Below are positions 8,513 to 17,967 of a stretch of 64,000 nucleotides of DNA, piece after piece. The notes below the pieces were generated by a model. It saw nothing but the letters and a program-made list of their open reading frames with translations. It searched no databases and had not been told where the DNA came from. The first letter of the stretch is position 1. Every line of letters begins with the position of its first letter. Origin of the DNA: Candidatus Saccharibacteria bacterium oral taxon 488. GTDB taxonomy: Bacteria; Patescibacteriota; Saccharimonadia; Saccharimonadales; Saccharimonadaceae. The position numbers and the translations under genes are program-made. The DNA is taken from the NCBI GenBank assembly GCA_013099015.1, contig CP039998.1, positions 434,001 to 498,000 on the forward strand, in the 5' to 3' direction.

Positions 8513-8914
8513 TTAGTACACCTTCAGTAGCAACTCACCACCAAGCTTAGCCTTGGCTGCCTCAGCGCCAGTCATGACACCTTTTGAGGTTGAGATGAGT
8601 ACCAAACCACGGCCGCTTTTCACCTTTGGAATCTCGCTAGCGCCGACGTAAACGCGACGACCAGGTTTTGAGATGCGGGTAATTTCGTTGATAGTGCTGT
8701 TAGTACCCTCTTCGTTGATGGTCACGACCAGCACGCCACGAGGCTTGGCGTCCTCTAGTTTAACATCTGCGAGGTAGCCGTTTTTGACTAATTGTTCAGC
8801 GATGACTTTTTTCATCTTGCTGGACGGAACACGAACTTCCGTCTTGCCAACCAGTTTCGCATTGCGAATGCGCGTCAGAAGGTCGGCGATTGGGTCTGTA
8901 GTTTGCATAGACAT
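8513..8914 (-). CDS. rpsH: 30S ribosomal protein S8
   Basis: S8 (uS8), 133 residues from MSMQTTDPIADLLTRIRNAK. This start is chosen because AAAGGAGAT lies 7-9 bases upstream, whereas an in-frame ATG at 8941 lies inside the end of rpsN. The C-terminal ISTSKGVMTGAEAAKAKLGG is diagnostic. It is the last gene of the first ribosomal unit, followed by a terminator rather than rplF. Confidence 0.95.
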   Translation of the reverse strand: MSMQTTDPIADLLTRIRNAKLVGKTEVRVPSSKMKKVIAEQLVKNGYLADVKLEDAKPRGVLVVTINEEGTNSTINEITRISKPGRRVYVGASEIPKVKSGRGLVLISTSKGVMTGAEAAKAKLGGELLLKVY

Positions 8915-8934
8915 TGTCGAATCTCCTTTCCTTC

Positions 8935-9204
8935 TTACCAACTACTCTTTGTTATGCCTGGGATTTCGCCCTTGGCTGCTTTTTCGCGGAAATTGATGCG
9001 GCTCAAGCCAAACTGGCGCATGTAGCCGCGTGGACGGCCGGAAATGCTGTCGCGGTTCTTGTGCCGAGTTGGGCTCGAGTTGCGAGGCAGCTTCTGCAGA
9101 CCTATGAGGTCGCCAAGTTCTTTGAGCTTAGCGCGCTTCGCAGCGTATTTTGCGATCATCTTCAGGCGCTTTTTGTCGCGAGCGACCATTGATTTCTTAG
9201 CCAT
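8935..9204 (-). CDS. rpsN: 30S ribosomal protein S14 (zinc-free form)
   Basis: An 89-residue S14 (uS14) of the long, zinc-independent type: no CXXC pairs are present, and the C-terminal half ([39 protein letters not shown]) matches the C-minus class. The ATG overlaps the rplE stop by one base. Absence of a zinc site agrees with the loss of zinc ligands in RpoC in this window. Confidence 0.95.
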   Translation of the reverse strand: MAKKSMVARDKKRLKMIAKYAAKRAKLKELGDLIGLQKLPRNSSPTRHKNRDSISGRPRGYMRQFGLSRINFREKAAKGEIPGITKSSW

Positions 9205-9788
9205 TACCTGACGCCTCCTTTCTTCTCGAACGGCATGCCGAACTTCTCCAGCAAGGCTTTTGATGCTTCCTTACTGCCGTTCTTGATGACAAATGTTACT
9301 TGCAACCCGTGTAAAATCTGCGTCTCCTCGAAGGTTAGTTCTGGAAAAATTGACTGCTCGATGATACCCAGGTTATAGTTACCACCTTTGTCGAACTTCA
9401 GACCGACGCCGTGAAAGTCGCGTACGCGAGGCAGGGCCACGTTGATCAAGCGATCCATGAATTCGTACATCCTGCTACCGCGCAGCGTGACACTCACACC
9501 GATTGGTGCACCCATGCCTTTACGGATGCTAAAGCCAGCAATTGACTTCTTTGCCTGGCGGGCAACTGGTGCCTGACCGGTGATTTTTGCAACGGTGTTT
9601 TTGACAATTTCAAAGTGACGCTTGTCATCTTTCTTTTTGCCGGTGCCAACGCTCACGATGATCTTTTCCAAAGCTGGCACTTGGTGCACGTTCTTTAGAT
9701 CTAGTTCGGCTTGCAGTTCCTTCAGGTATTTCTCCTGGTACAAGGCTTTCAAGCGAGGAGCTGGCACGACGGTTTTCTTCTCTGCCAT
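9204..9788 (-). CDS. rplE: 50S ribosomal protein L5
   Basis: L5 (uL5), 194 residues, binds 5S rRNA and contacts the P-site tRNA. The conserved blocks are [40 protein letters not shown] and the C-terminal [20 protein letters not shown]. An extra dozen residues at the N-terminus ([11 protein letters not shown]) precede the usual start of the fold. It overlaps rplX and rpsN by one base each. Confidence 0.95.
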   Translation of the reverse strand: MAEKKTVVPAPRLKALYQEKYLKELQAELDLKNVHQVPALEKIIVSVGTGKKKDDKRHFEIVKNTVAKITGQAPVARQAKKSIAGFSIRKGMGAPIGVSVTLRGSRMYEFMDRLINVALPRVRDFHGVGLKFDKGGNYNLGIIEQSIFPELTFEETQILHGLQVTFVIKNGSKEASKALLEKFGMPFEKKGGVR

Positions 9789-10108
9789 TATTTAATCTCC
9801 TTATTTTTTGCTTGGCGAGCGACGCGAGTTTTGCCGCCGTCAGCGTTCTTTACTAAACCAACCCGGCTGGTTTTGCCTGACTTTTCGTCGACAACCAGCG
9901 CGACTTTGCTGATGTCCATCGGTACGTGGATATCTTTCTTGCCGCCTTTTGGATTGTACTGGCTTGGCTTGACGTGGCGGTGTCCGACGCCAACACCTTC
10001 GACCAAAACAGTCTGATCTTTGGTGTTAACTTTCAGGACTTTACCGGTCGTACCTTTGTTTTTACCAGCAATGATTTTTACGGTGTCATCTTTGTGAATA
10101 CGAGCCAT
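9788..10108 (-). CDS. rplX: 50S ribosomal protein L24
   Basis: L24 (uL24), 106 residues, an assembly initiator with a KOW motif near the N-terminus (DTVKIIAGKNKGTTGKVLKV). The C-terminal tail is lysine/arginine-rich. It overlaps both neighbours by one base, as expected for a tightly coupled ribosomal operon. Confidence 0.95.
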   Translation of the reverse strand: MARIHKDDTVKIIAGKNKGTTGKVLKVNTKDQTVLVEGVGVGHRHVKPSQYNPKGGKKDIHVPMDISKVALVVDEKSGKTSRVGLVKNADGGKTRVARQAKNKEIK

Positions 10109-10476
10109 TAGAGTACCTCCGGAGCCAAGCTGATGATCTTCATGTAGCCCATGTCGCGTAGTTCGCGTGGCACTGGGCCGAAGACGCGGGTAGCCTTTGG
10201 CTGCTTGTCATCGTTGATAATCACCACGGCGTTGTCATCAAAGCAAATGGTTGAGCCGTCTTTGCGGTGGATTTGGTCGCGGGTGCGAACCACCACAGCT
10301 TTAACGACAGACTTCTTCTTGACGTTGCCGGTTGGGCTGGCGTCTTTGACTGAACAGACGATCACGTCGCCGACGCGAGCGTAGCGGCGGCGGGTACCAC
10401 CGAGGACGCGGATGCACAATACTTCTTTGGCACCCGAGTTGTCAGCTACCTTGAGGCGAGATTCTTGTTGGATCAT
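10108..10476 (-). CDS. rplN: 50S ribosomal protein L14
   Basis: L14 (uL14), 122 residues, with the hallmark start [20 protein letters not shown] and the loop [20 protein letters not shown]. This is the full family length. It overlaps rpsQ by four bases (ATGA type). Confidence 0.97.
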   Translation of the reverse strand: MIQQESRLKVADNSGAKEVLCIRVLGGTRRRYARVGDVIVCSVKDASPTGNVKKKSVVKAVVVRTRDQIHRKDGSTICFDDNAVVIINDDKQPKATRVFGPVPRELRDMGYMKIISLAPEVL

Positions 10477-10784
10477 TTGTCATCCTCCTTGGTCTCTTCC
10501 TCAGCTTCGCCAGAAACTTCAGCCTTTAGTTTGATAGAACCGCGAGACTTCTCGATCACCTTGACCAGCATAAAGCTCTTGGTCTTGGAAATTGGGCGAG
10601 TCTCTTCGATTTGCACCTTGTCGCCTTCGCCTGCTTGATTGGTCTCATCATGAGCAGTGTATTTGCGAGTCACGGTGTACTGTTTGCCGTAGAGCGGATG
10701 CGTTTCGCGGCTGGTGACCGTCACGGTGATGGTCTTGTCGCGCTTGGCACTCGTTACGACGCCAATCAGTGTTCGTCGGGCCAT
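10473..10784 (-). CDS. rpsQ: 30S ribosomal protein S17
   Basis: S17 (uS17), 103 residues. The OB-fold core ([39 protein letters not shown]) is standard. The protein is about 15-20 residues longer than the usual S17 owing to an acidic C-terminal tail ([15 protein letters not shown]). Confidence 0.95.
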   Translation of the reverse strand: MARRTLIGVVTSAKRDKTITVTVTSRETHPLYGKQYTVTRKYTAHDETNQAGEGDKVQIEETRPISKTKSFMLVKVIEKSRGSIKLKAEVSGEAEEETKEDDK

Positions 10785-10990
10785 TACTTGCTCTCCTTTT
10801 CGTTAATTTGTGTCAGCAGGCGTGCGATGTCCTTGCGGAGTGAACGCAGCGCTTTTGGATTAACTAATTCGCCAGCAGCGTGAGAACGTTTTGCTTGAAG
10901 CAGGTCATGTCGCTTTTCGGCGAGTTCCTTCTTCAAATCGTCAACGGTCTTTACAACTGCTGCTTTTGTAGGTTTCTTTGCTTCAGCCAT
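10784..10990 (-). CDS. rpmC: 50S ribosomal protein L29
   Basis: L29 (uL29), 68 residues, two helices located near the peptide exit tunnel. The core VDDLKKELAEKRHDLLQAKR and LRSLRKDIARLLTQINEKES are typical; a short Ala/Lys-rich extension precedes them. Confidence 0.94.
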   Translation of the reverse strand: MAEAKKPTKAAVVKTVDDLKKELAEKRHDLLQAKRSHAAGELVNPKALRSLRKDIARLLTQINEKESK

Positions 10991-11403
10991 TATGCGTCCT
11001 CCCGCTTGATGAACTTACATTTGACTGGTAGTTTGTGGCTAGCCAGGCGCATTGCTTCGCGAGCGACTTCCTCGGAAACGCCCTGCATTTCAAACATCAC
11101 CGTGCCGGCCTTTACCTTAGCAACAAAGAACTCTGGATTACCCTTACCCTGACCCATCTTCAAACCAAGTGGCTTGCGAGTAACTGGGGTGTGTGGGAAA
11201 ATCCGGATCCAAATCTTACCACCACGCTTGATGTAGCGGGTCATTGCCTGACGAGCAGACTCGATTTGGCGGGAGTTGATGCGCTCGTTTGATTGTGATT
11301 GCAGTGCAAAGTCGCCGAACGCGATGTAATTACCACGGGTTGCTTGACCACGGTTTTTACCGATGCGCACTTTGCGATATTTAGTCTTTTTCGGTAACAG
11401 CAT
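10990..11403 (-). CDS. rplP: 50S ribosomal protein L16
   Basis: L16 (uL16), 137 residues, starting [20 protein letters not shown] and containing [20 protein letters not shown] and [20 protein letters not shown], the loop that reaches the peptidyl-transferase centre. This is the usual length. It abuts rpsC directly. Confidence 0.97.
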   Translation of the reverse strand: MLLPKKTKYRKVRIGKNRGQATRGNYIAFGDFALQSQSNERINSRQIESARQAMTRYIKRGGKIWIRIFPHTPVTRKPLGLKMGQGKGNPEFFVAKVKAGTVMFEMQGVSEEVAREAMRLASHKLPVKCKFIKREDA

Positions 11404-12039
11404 TTAGCGACTCCTTTCTCCCTTATAAATCCACACTTTCACGCCGATGATACCAGCTGGTGTCTGGGCGCGAGCACAGTGGAAGTCAATATCAGCGCGA
11501 AGGGTGTGCAGTGGCACTGAGCCTTCAATCACCTTTTCGCGGCGTGCCATTTCAGCACCGTTCAAACGACCAGCCACCTCAATGCGGATACCTTTAGCAC
11601 CAGCACTCATGGTGTTTTGTGCGGTCATTTTGGTTGCCCGGCGGAAGTTGATGCGGCGTTCCAACTGGCGGGCGATGTTCTCTGCCACCAATTTGGCTGC
11701 TAGTTCCGGTCGGCGCACTTCTTCGATGTTGATGCGAACCGCCTGACCGACAATTTTCTCAACTTGCTTTTTCAATTCATTCACGCCAGCGCCGCCACGG
11801 CCGATCACCACACCAGCTTTTGCCGTGTGAATGGTTACCGTGATCAAGTTGGCACTCCGCTCAATCTCAATGCGATTGATGGTTGGGCGTGAGGCAAATT
11901 TCTTCTCAATCAATTCGCGGATTTCGTGATCCTGGCGAATTGCCTCCGCAAACTCTTTCTTATTGGCCGTAAACCAACGAGAGCTCCAGTTCTTGTGAAC
12001 TTGTAGGCGGAAGTTGATTGGATTCACTTTTTGACCCAT
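11404..12039 (-). CDS. rpsC: 30S ribosomal protein S3
   Basis: S3 (uS3), 211 residues: an N-terminal KH domain with the GXXG loop (VVIGRGGAGVNELKKQVEKI) and the C-terminal domain ending GIIGVKVWIYKGERSR. It helps form the mRNA entry tunnel. The C-terminal tail found in many bacteria is short here. Confidence 0.96.
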   Translation of the reverse strand: MGQKVNPINFRLQVHKNWSSRWFTANKKEFAEAIRQDHEIRELIEKKFASRPTINRIEIERSANLITVTIHTAKAGVVIGRGGAGVNELKKQVEKIVGQAVRINIEEVRRPELAAKLVAENIARQLERRINFRRATKMTAQNTMSAGAKGIRIEVAGRLNGAEMARREKVIEGSVPLHTLRADIDFHCARAQTPAGIIGVKVWIYKGERSR

Positions 12040-12504
12040 TTACTTCTCCTCCTTTTTTGCCGTGGTTTCGGCGGCTTTTTTCGCTGCAGGCTTGGCAGGT
12101 TTAGTCTCTGCTTTAGCCTTGGTCTCTGTTTTTTTCGCAGGCGCTTTCTTTGGCTTCTCCACGCCAGTAACTTCAACCAAGATGTTTGACGTCTTTTTCT
12201 GGAACGGCAAAGCACGACCCTTTGACGCTGGCTTAAAGCGACGTAGACGCGTACCAGTGGTAACGCTCAACGTGGTAATCACCAAGCTTTTAGCGTCCAA
12301 ACCGTGGTTGTTGATGGCGTTTGCCTTGGCGCTGTCGATTGCCTTTTTTACTGGCAAAGCAGCGCGTTTTGGCACGTGTTCCAAGATAACCAATGCGTCA
12401 GCGACGGTGCGGCCGCGTACTAGTGCAGCTACCAAGCTAACCTTGCGTGGTGTTTGGTCAACACCTTTGGCGTAAGCGCGAACAGTATAAGTTGTATCAG
12501 CCAT
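12040..12504 (-). CDS. rplV: 50S ribosomal protein L22 with long basic tail
   Basis: L22 (uL22). The conserved ~110-residue body includes TPRKVSLVAALVRGRTVADA and the beta-hairpin region RLRRFKPASKGRALPFQKKT that lines the exit tunnel. An extra ~40-residue tail of Lys, Ala, Pro and Glu (KAPAKKTETKAKAETKPAKP onward) follows, giving 154 residues. Such low-complexity tails occur in several bacterial phyla; its role is unknown. Confidence 0.95.
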   Translation of the reverse strand: MADTTYTVRAYAKGVDQTPRKVSLVAALVRGRTVADALVILEHVPKRAALPVKKAIDSAKANAINNHGLDAKSLVITTLSVTTGTRLRRFKPASKGRALPFQKKTSNILVEVTGVEKPKKAPAKKTETKAKAETKPAKPAAKKAAETTAKKEEK

Positions 12505-12506
12505 GA

Positions 12507-12773
12507 TTACTTCTTATCCTTTCCGCCGTGCTTACGGAACTTACGAGTTGGACTAAACTCACCGAGTTTGTGGCCAACCATGTTTTCGGTAATTAGCACA
12601 GGTACGTGCATCTTACCGTTGTAGACAGCAATCGTTCGACCGACCATTTCTGGGGTGATAGTCGAAGCGCGCGCCCACGTTTTGATAACGGTTCGATCGT
12701 CAAGGCTGAGAGCAGCGACTTTTTTCGCAAGCTTCACATCGACGAATGGACCTTTCTTTAATGAACGACTCAT
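12507..12773 (-). CDS. rpsS: 30S ribosomal protein S19
   Basis: S19 (uS19), 88 residues, with [20 protein letters not shown] and the C-terminal [20 protein letters not shown]. This is the full usual length. It is separated from rplB and rplV by only a few bases. Confidence 0.97.
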   Translation of the reverse strand: MSRSLKKGPFVDVKLAKKVAALSLDDRTVIKTWARASTITPEMVGRTIAVYNGKMHVPVLITENMVGHKLGEFSPTRKFRKHGGKDKK

Positions 12774-12779
12774 CGTGAT

Positions 12780-13619
12780 TTACCTCTTCCTCTTCGCGTC
12801 GTGACGCGTGCGTACGATTAATTTATTTGAGCCTTTGCGGCGGCGAGTTCGATAACCCAGCGTCAATTGGCCCCATGGCGTACGTGGTGCTTTACCAGTA
12901 CCGTGGCGACCACCGTCACCACCACCATGCGGGTGATCTGCGGCGTTCATGACGACACCGCGAACCGTTGGGCGAATGCCTTTGCGGCGGCGGCGACCGG
13001 CTGAACCGATCTTGACGTTCTGGTGCTGGACGTTACCGACTGTACCGATGGCAGCGGTTGCTTCCAGGCGAACTTTGCGAACTTCACCAGATGGCAATTT
13101 GATGGTTGCGTAATTGCCTTCTTTGGCCATCAACCGAGCTTTGGCACCAGCGGCGCGAACCATTTGTGCACCTTTGCCGGCAGTCAGTTCAATAGCATAA
13201 ATCATCGTACCAACAGGGATAGCAGACAGCGGCAGGCGGTTTGAGGCCTCAATTGGCGCTGTCTCGCCAGTCTGAATCGTCTTACCCTTGACCATCGAGG
13301 TGTCGGCCAATACGTAGTGGTACAAATTGTACTGATCTTTCACTCGAGCGATGCGTGCTGAGCGGTTTGGATCGTACTCAATTTCTTCAATTGTCAGCGT
13401 CAGACCAGCCGGCAAATTGTGGTTCACCAAACGGTAGTGACGGCGAACGCCGCCGCCGCGATGACGCACGGTGATGCGGCCTTGGTTGTTGCGGCCAGCA
13501 TTTTGCTTTTTGGCTTTGATCAGACTTTTGAGCGGTTTTCTTGTCGTGATATCCGACAAATCCTGACTCGTCATGCCGCGACGAGCAGGAGTGGTTGGAT
13601 TGTAAGCTTTCACTGGCAT
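12780..13619 (-). CDS. rplB: 50S ribosomal protein L2
   Basis: L2 (uL2), 279 residues, needed for subunit association and peptidyl transfer. The motif around the catalytically important histidine (VVMNAADHPHGGGDGGRHGT) is intact, as is the basic C-terminus (GYRTRRRKGSNKLIVRTRHD). Length is normal. The ATG overlaps the rplW stop by one base. Confidence 0.97.
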   Translation of the reverse strand: MPVKAYNPTTPARRGMTSQDLSDITTRKPLKSLIKAKKQNAGRNNQGRITVRHRGGGVRRHYRLVNHNLPAGLTLTIEEIEYDPNRSARIARVKDQYNLYHYVLADTSMVKGKTIQTGETAPIEASNRLPLSAIPVGTMIYAIELTAGKGAQMVRAAGAKARLMAKEGNYATIKLPSGEVRKVRLEATAAIGTVGNVQHQNVKIGSAGRRRRKGIRPTVRGVVMNAADHPHGGGDGGRHGTGKAPRTPWGQLTLGYRTRRRKGSNKLIVRTRHDAKRKR

Positions 13620-13939
13620 TACTTGGTCTCCTCCATCTGCTGCTCTACTGCGTCAAACACATCGAGCTTATCGCCATCTTTCAGCGTCACGTAAGCTTTC
13701 TTCCAGTCCTTGCGCGTGGTCGTGCCAGGATAGCGGTTTTTGCCTCGTGAGAAACGCACAGCCTTGCCGTCTTGCACTAAGGTTTTTACCTTCAGGACAG
13801 TGACGTCAAATTGCGCTTCAACTGCTGCTTTGATCTCGTTTTTATTCAGGTTGAGCGGAACGCGGAACACGTAGACGCCGTTGGCGCTCACGGCGTAGGC
13901 TTTCTCGCTAATGCGTGGGATAATTGTCATCTGTTTCAT
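13619..13939 (-). CDS. rplW: 50S ribosomal protein L23
   Basis: L23 (uL23), 106 residues, the docking site for trigger factor and SRP at the tunnel exit. It contains PRISEKAYAVSANGVYVFRV and the rRNA-contacting loop RFSRGKNRYPGTTTRKDWKK. The start is MKQMTIIPRISEK. Confidence 0.95.
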   Translation of the reverse strand: MKQMTIIPRISEKAYAVSANGVYVFRVPLNLNKNEIKAAVEAQFDVTVLKVKTLVQDGKAVRFSRGKNRYPGTTTRKDWKKAYVTLKDGDKLDVFDAVEQQMEETK

Positions 13940-13940
13940 A

Positions 13941-14540
13941 TTACGCTTCCTCCTTACTCAGCCACTCAGTGATTACTGGCAGAGCTTTCGGGGTTATGAC
14001 AATAGTATCCGCATTCAGAATGTGGTAGACGCTGAGGTAGCTCGCGCGAATCACCAATACGTTCTGAATGTTGTTTGTGGCACGCATCAATTCTGGCGTC
14101 TTTTCGTCGACGACGATCAGTACGCGGCGCTCAAGCTTGTTGTCAGCCAAGAAGGTTGCGACCTCTTTGGTCTTGCCAGTCGTCTTGATGTCCTTGACGA
14201 CGATCTTCTTCGCTTCATTGGCTACCGTCAAGGCTTGGCGAATTGCCACTTTCTTGGCGGTTTTGGACAATTTTTTGGTGTAGTTTTCGTTGCCGCGTGG
14301 ACCAAAGACTACACCACCACCGCGCCAGATTGGGTTACGGCTTGAGCCGAAACGCGCTCGACCAGTTCCCTTTTGCTTCCATGGTTTTTTACCACCACCG
14401 GAAACTTCACCACGTTGCTTGGTTGTGGCGCTTGCCAGGCGGGCATTTGCCAGATAGCTGTCATATGCCAATTTCAACAGTTCATGGTTTGGCACGTCAA
14501 CAGCAAAAATGTCTTTAGGAAGTTTGGTTGATTCAGCCAT
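13941..14540 (-). CDS. rplD: 50S ribosomal protein L4
   Basis: L4 (uL4), 199 residues. The long exit-tunnel loop is recognisable in GGGKKPWKQKGTGRARFGSS followed by GGGVVFGPRGNENYTKKLSK. No sign was seen of the leader hairpin by which E. coli L4 regulates its own operon, though this was checked only by eye. Confidence 0.95.
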   Translation of the reverse strand: MAESTKLPKDIFAVDVPNHELLKLAYDSYLANARLASATTKQRGEVSGGGKKPWKQKGTGRARFGSSRNPIWRGGGVVFGPRGNENYTKKLSKTAKKVAIRQALTVANEAKKIVVKDIKTTGKTKEVATFLADNKLERRVLIVVDEKTPELMRATNNIQNVLVIRASYLSVYHILNADTIVITPKALPVITEWLSKEEA

Positions 14541-15154
14541 TACTTGTTACCTCCTAAAATGATCAGCCCTTTTCGTGGCCCAGGGACAGCGCCCTTCACC
14601 CCGATCAGATTGGTCTCTGGATCAACATATGCCACTTCCAGGTTCTTGACGGTAACGCGCTCGTGACCCATGTGGCCAGCCATCGTCTTACCCTTGAACA
14701 CTTTTTGTGGATACATTGAGCCAATTGAACCTGGCTTACGAGTATTACCTTTACCACCGTGCGTCTTGCGGTGACGCTTAAAGTTGTGGCGTTTAATGGT
14801 TCCAGCGAAACCTTTACCTTTGCTGGTTCCGGTCGCATCGACAGAATCGCCGACTTCGAACGCGGAAACGTTGATTTCATCGCCAACTTTGAGTCCTTCA
14901 GGGATCTCGTCGACGCGGAATTCCCGAATGTGCTTCGGGGTCACTTGGGCTGGCTTCACGTGTCCAGCCACGGCCTTGCTCAGGTTCTTACCCTCTCCAT
15001 AAGCGACCTGTACCGCATTGTAACCGTCGGTTTCGACAGTCTTCACCTGAGTCACGGTGACAGGGCCGGCTTGGATCAGCGTCACCGGAATGGCTTTGCC
15101 GTCTTCAGCCAAGAGCTGGGTCATACCAAGTTTGGTACCGAGAAGTGTTTTCAC
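14540..15154 (-). CDS. rplC: 50S ribosomal protein L3
   Basis: L3 (uL3), 204 residues. It starts with GTG at 15154 (MKTLLGTKLGMTQLLAEDGK), preceded by GAGGAA. The W-finger-type loop and methylation region appear as HGGKGNTRKPGSIGSMYPQK. It is the first gene of the ribosomal cluster here; rpsJ (S10), which usually precedes it, is not present between its promoter and the gene and must lie elsewhere. Confidence 0.96.
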   Translation of the reverse strand: MKTLLGTKLGMTQLLAEDGKAIPVTLIQAGPVTVTQVKTVETDGYNAVQVAYGEGKNLSKAVAGHVKPAQVTPKHIREFRVDEIPEGLKVGDEINVSAFEVGDSVDATGTSKGKGFAGTIKRHNFKRHRKTHGGKGNTRKPGSIGSMYPQKVFKGKTMAGHMGHERVTVKNLEVAYVDPETNLIGVKGAVPGPRKGLIILGGNK

Positions 15155-15303
15155 TTTTCCTCACTCCCACTTAAATACTCCTGATGACGTGCGGTTTCTG
15201 GGTTCTGAGCGAGGCGTTCATGACAAGCGCTTTACCCATAGCCAGACCTGCTCATTCATCAAGGAGAACAGTTGATATTACGCGTAATAGAAATTACCTT
15301 GTG

Positions 15304-15333
15304 ATTGTAACACACGTTGGTCTGCGGCGTCAA
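15304..15333 (-). promoter_or_regulatory. Promoter of the rplC-rpsH ribosomal operon
   Basis: TTGACG (15328-15333) and TACAAT (15304-15309) on the minus strand with an 18-base spacer. The leader to rplC is about 140 bases and contains a short possible reading frame of 13 codons (MNEQVWLWVKRLS) without a ribosome site, whose significance is unknown. A divergent consensus promoter starts 27 bases away. Confidence 0.75.
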
Positions 15334-15359
15334 CAGTAGTAGGATGTTGGTCTATGCTA

Positions 15360-15388
15360 TTGACACGACGTTGATTACCTGCTATAAT
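15360..15388 (+). promoter_or_regulatory. Consensus promoter of the 84-residue gene
   Basis: TTGACA (15360-15365), exactly 17 bases, TATAAT (15383-15388): a perfect sigma-70-type consensus, the best promoter in the window. A strong AAAGGAG ribosome site follows before the ATG at 15425. Confidence 0.85.
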
Positions 15389-15424
15389 TTGGCAGTTTGA
15401 ATAAAGTAGCGAAAGGAGCAAAGC

Positions 15425-15679
15425 ATGGCTACGATATCAGAAGCTAAAGCTTGGCCAGATTATGACAAGGTCACAAGAAATCCAGAAACCGATGAAGACA
15501 GGAGAAAGTTCTTTGAGTGGTTCGGGCAACTAACATATAGAAAAGTTGAAGATGGTGAACTATCATATGAGGATCTAGAGAGACTACACCCAACTATACA
15601 ACAAGCTGTAGAGATTGCCCTTAATTTGTACATGGAATCGCAGCAGGAGGCAGCACGAGAAGCTACCGAGACACAATAG
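15425..15679 (+). CDS. Small acidic protein, unknown, strongly expressed by its signals
   Basis: 84 residues, no cysteine, no signal or membrane segment, rich in Glu, Asp and aromatic residues (MATISEAKAWPDYDKVTRNP, EWFGQLTYRKVEDGELSYED), predicted mostly helical. No family recognised. A perfect TTGACA-17-TATAAT promoter, a strong ribosome site 5-9 bases before the ATG and its own terminator imply high expression of a single-gene unit, divergent from the main ribosomal operon. It is probably a real abundant protein; the role is open. Confidence 0.8.
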   Translation: MATISEAKAWPDYDKVTRNPETDEDRRKFFEWFGQLTYRKVEDGELSYEDLERLHPTIQQAVEIALNLYMESQQEAAREATETQ

Positions 15680-15704
15680 CCTTTGGTCTCAGCTAACTAA
15701 CAGT

Positions 15705-15735
15705 AATACCGCCCCGATAAGGAGCGGTATTATTT
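15705..15735. terminator. Bidirectional terminator between the 84-residue gene and fusA
   Basis: A stem AATACCGC / GCGGTATT around an 11-base loop followed by T-rich sequence on both strands. It lies between two convergent coding ends. Confidence 0.85.
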
Positions 15736-15756
15736 AGCATCGTTTATCGCTGCGCC

Positions 15757-17844
15757 CTAGGCGTTGCGCTTCTCGATAATCTCCTGCGCTACGTTTGGTG
15801 GTACTTCCTCGTACTGTGCTAGCTCCATGGTGCTGGCTGCGCGGCCCTGCGACATCGAGCGGATGTCCGAGGTGTAGCCAAACATATTAGCCAGTGGCAC
15901 GAAGGCCTTGACCAATTTAGCACCGCCCATCAGATCTTCCATAGCATCGATACGACCACGGCGTGAGTTCAGGTCGCCGATGATGTCGCCCATGAACTCT
16001 TCTGGAGTGGTGACTTCGACTTTCATGACCGGCTCGAGCAGAATTGGTGTTGCCTGCTTGATACCTTCGCGGGCTGCCAAGCTACCTGCCAGCGAGAAGG
16101 CTAGTTCTGAGGAGTCAACATCGTGGTATGAACCATCATACAGCGTCGCCTTGACATCAACCACTGGATAGCCAGCGATCACACCGCCTTCCAAGGTTTC
16201 CTTGATACCCTTCATCACAGCTGGGCGATACTCCTGAGGAACCACACCGCCCTTGATCTCGTCGATAAATTCAAAGCCTTTGCCAGCCTCATTTGGTTCA
16301 AAGCGTACCCAGACGTCACCGTACTGACCACGACCACCAGACTGCTTGGCGTGCTTACCCTGGACTTCAGCGCGGCCCTTGATTGACTCACGGAAGGCCA
16401 CCTGCGGCTCGCCAATGTTAGCTTCAACCTTGAACTCGCGCTTCATACGGTCGATCAAGATATCCAGGTGCAACTCACCCATGCCGGACATAATCGTCTG
16501 GCCAGTTTCTTCGTCAGTGTGGATGCGGAAGGTTGGGTCTTCCTCAGCCAAACGCTGCAAGGCCAGCGCCATCTTTTCCTGGTCAGCCTTTGACTTTGGC
16601 TCAACGGCGATGGACACTGGTGGCTCTGGGAATTCGATTGACTCTAGGGCAATTGGGTGTGCTGGGTCAGTCAAGGTATTACCGGTACCAGTGTTCTTCA
16701 AACCAACCACTGCGGCGATGTCGCCAGCACCGATCTTGTCGATCTCCTCGCGCTTGTCAGCGTGCATGCGTACGATACGGCCGATGCGCTCTTTGTCACC
16801 AGTGGTGGTATTCAGGACGTAGCTACCCGAGCTCAAGACGCCGGAGTAGACGCGGATGAAGATCAACTTACCAACAAATGGGTCAGTGGCGATCTTGAAC
16901 GCCAGGGCGCTCATTGGCTCTTTTTCATCTGGCTTGCGACTCACTTCGTCGCCAGTCTTTGGATTCTTACCCCAAATTTCGTCAACGTCCAGTGGGCTTG
17001 GCAGATAGTCAACCATGAGGTCAAGCACCTTCTCGACAATGACACCACGGCCGTCACCGCCAGTCACCAAGAAGAAGTCACCGGCTAGCACACGCTTGCG
17101 CAGTGCAGATTTCAATTCATCAACGGTAATTGCGTCTTCACCCTGGTCGAGGAACTTCATCATCAATTCATCGTCGGCTTCGACGGCATTTTCCACCAGC
17201 AGGGCGCGAGCATTCTTTGCCTTCTCCAACATATCAGCTGGGATATCGCCAACCTTCAACTCGTGATCAGTGTAGTCATCGTAGGTGTAGGCTTTCATGT
17301 CGACCAGGTCAACTACGCCGTTGATGGTCTTTTCAAAGCCAATTGGGATGTGAATTGGGAAGGCTTGTTTGCTCAAGCGGTTGTGAATCGACTCCAGGGA
17401 TTTCCAAAAGTCACCACCGGTCTGGTTAATCTTGTTAACGAAACAAATGCGCGGCACGCCGTACTTGTTGGCCTGGCGCCACACCGTTTCGGACTGCGCT
17501 TCAACGCCCATCTTGCCGTCAAACACGGTCACTGCACCATCAAGGACACGAAGTGAACGCTCCACCTCAGCGGTAAAGTCGATGTGCCCCGGCGTATCGA
17601 TAATATTAATCTTGTGGTCTTTCCAGAAGCAGGTCACCGCTGCTGAAGTAATAGTAATGCCGCGCTCTTTTTCCTGCGCCATCCAGTCGGTGGTGGCGCC
17701 ATCGCCGTCACCCTTGACCACGCCAATCTTGTGAGTCAAGCCGGTGCGGTACAAAATACCCTCAGTGGTCGTCGTTTTACCGGCGTCAATATGGGCAATG
17801 ATACCAATATTTCTAAAGTTTTGTAATGGAACGTTTGCTGCCAT
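15757..17844 (-). CDS. fusA: Elongation factor G with altered G4/G5 motifs
   Basis: EF-G is the translocation GTPase. The protein has 695 residues, full length. G1 ([12 protein letters not shown], residues 17-28), G2 (ERGITIT), G3 (DTPGH, 83-87) and domains II-V are clear ([20 protein letters not shown] is the domain III region). The G4 motif is NKIN (137-140) instead of NKXD, and the G5 stretch that is normally SAFKNKG reads TGGDGRG (261-267). Both loops contact guanine, so they may have changed together. A TATAAT at 17928-17933 provides a separate promoter; rpsG and rpsL are not directly upstream, so the classical str operon is split, and tuf does not follow. Confidence 0.96.
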   Translation of the reverse strand: MAANVPLQNFRNIGIIAHIDAGKTTTTEGILYRTGLTHKIGVVKGDGDGATTDWMAQEKERGITITSAAVTCFWKDHKINIIDTPGHIDFTAEVERSLRVLDGAVTVFDGKMGVEAQSETVWRQANKYGVPRICFVNKINQTGGDFWKSLESIHNRLSKQAFPIHIPIGFEKTINGVVDLVDMKAYTYDDYTDHELKVGDIPADMLEKAKNARALLVENAVEADDELMMKFLDQGEDAITVDELKSALRKRVLAGDFFLVTGGDGRGVIVEKVLDLMVDYLPSPLDVDEIWGKNPKTGDEVSRKPDEKEPMSALAFKIATDPFVGKLIFIRVYSGVLSSGSYVLNTTTGDKERIGRIVRMHADKREEIDKIGAGDIAAVVGLKNTGTGNTLTDPAHPIALESIEFPEPPVSIAVEPKSKADQEKMALALQRLAEEDPTFRIHTDEETGQTIMSGMGELHLDILIDRMKREFKVEANIGEPQVAFRESIKGRAEVQGKHAKQSGGRGQYGDVWVRFEPNEAGKGFEFIDEIKGGVVPQEYRPAVMKGIKETLEGGVIAGYPVVDVKATLYDGSYHDVDSSELAFSLAGSLAAREGIKQATPILLEPVMKVEVTTPEEFMGDIIGDLNSRRGRIDAMEDLMGGAKLVKAFVPLANMFGYTSDIRSMSQGRAASTMELAQYEEVPPNVAQEIIEKRNA

Positions 17845-17927
17845 TTGTCTTTCCTTTGTTAAAAATAGTTATTGTTCGAGATTCTCCGGAGCTATTTTTA
17901 CGCACCAAAAAACTACGCTTGAGCTGT

Positions 17928-17933
17928 ATTATA
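17928..17933 (-). promoter_or_regulatory. -10 box upstream of fusA
   Basis: TATAAT on the minus strand about 84 bases before the fusA start, with only a weak -35 match. The leader contains a small palindromic stretch around GCTCCGGAGAAT. The unknown 303-codon gene ends 35 bases upstream of it. Confidence 0.5.
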
Positions 17934-17967
17934 GCAGATGATTGGCGTTTTGTGAATGAGCCTCATC

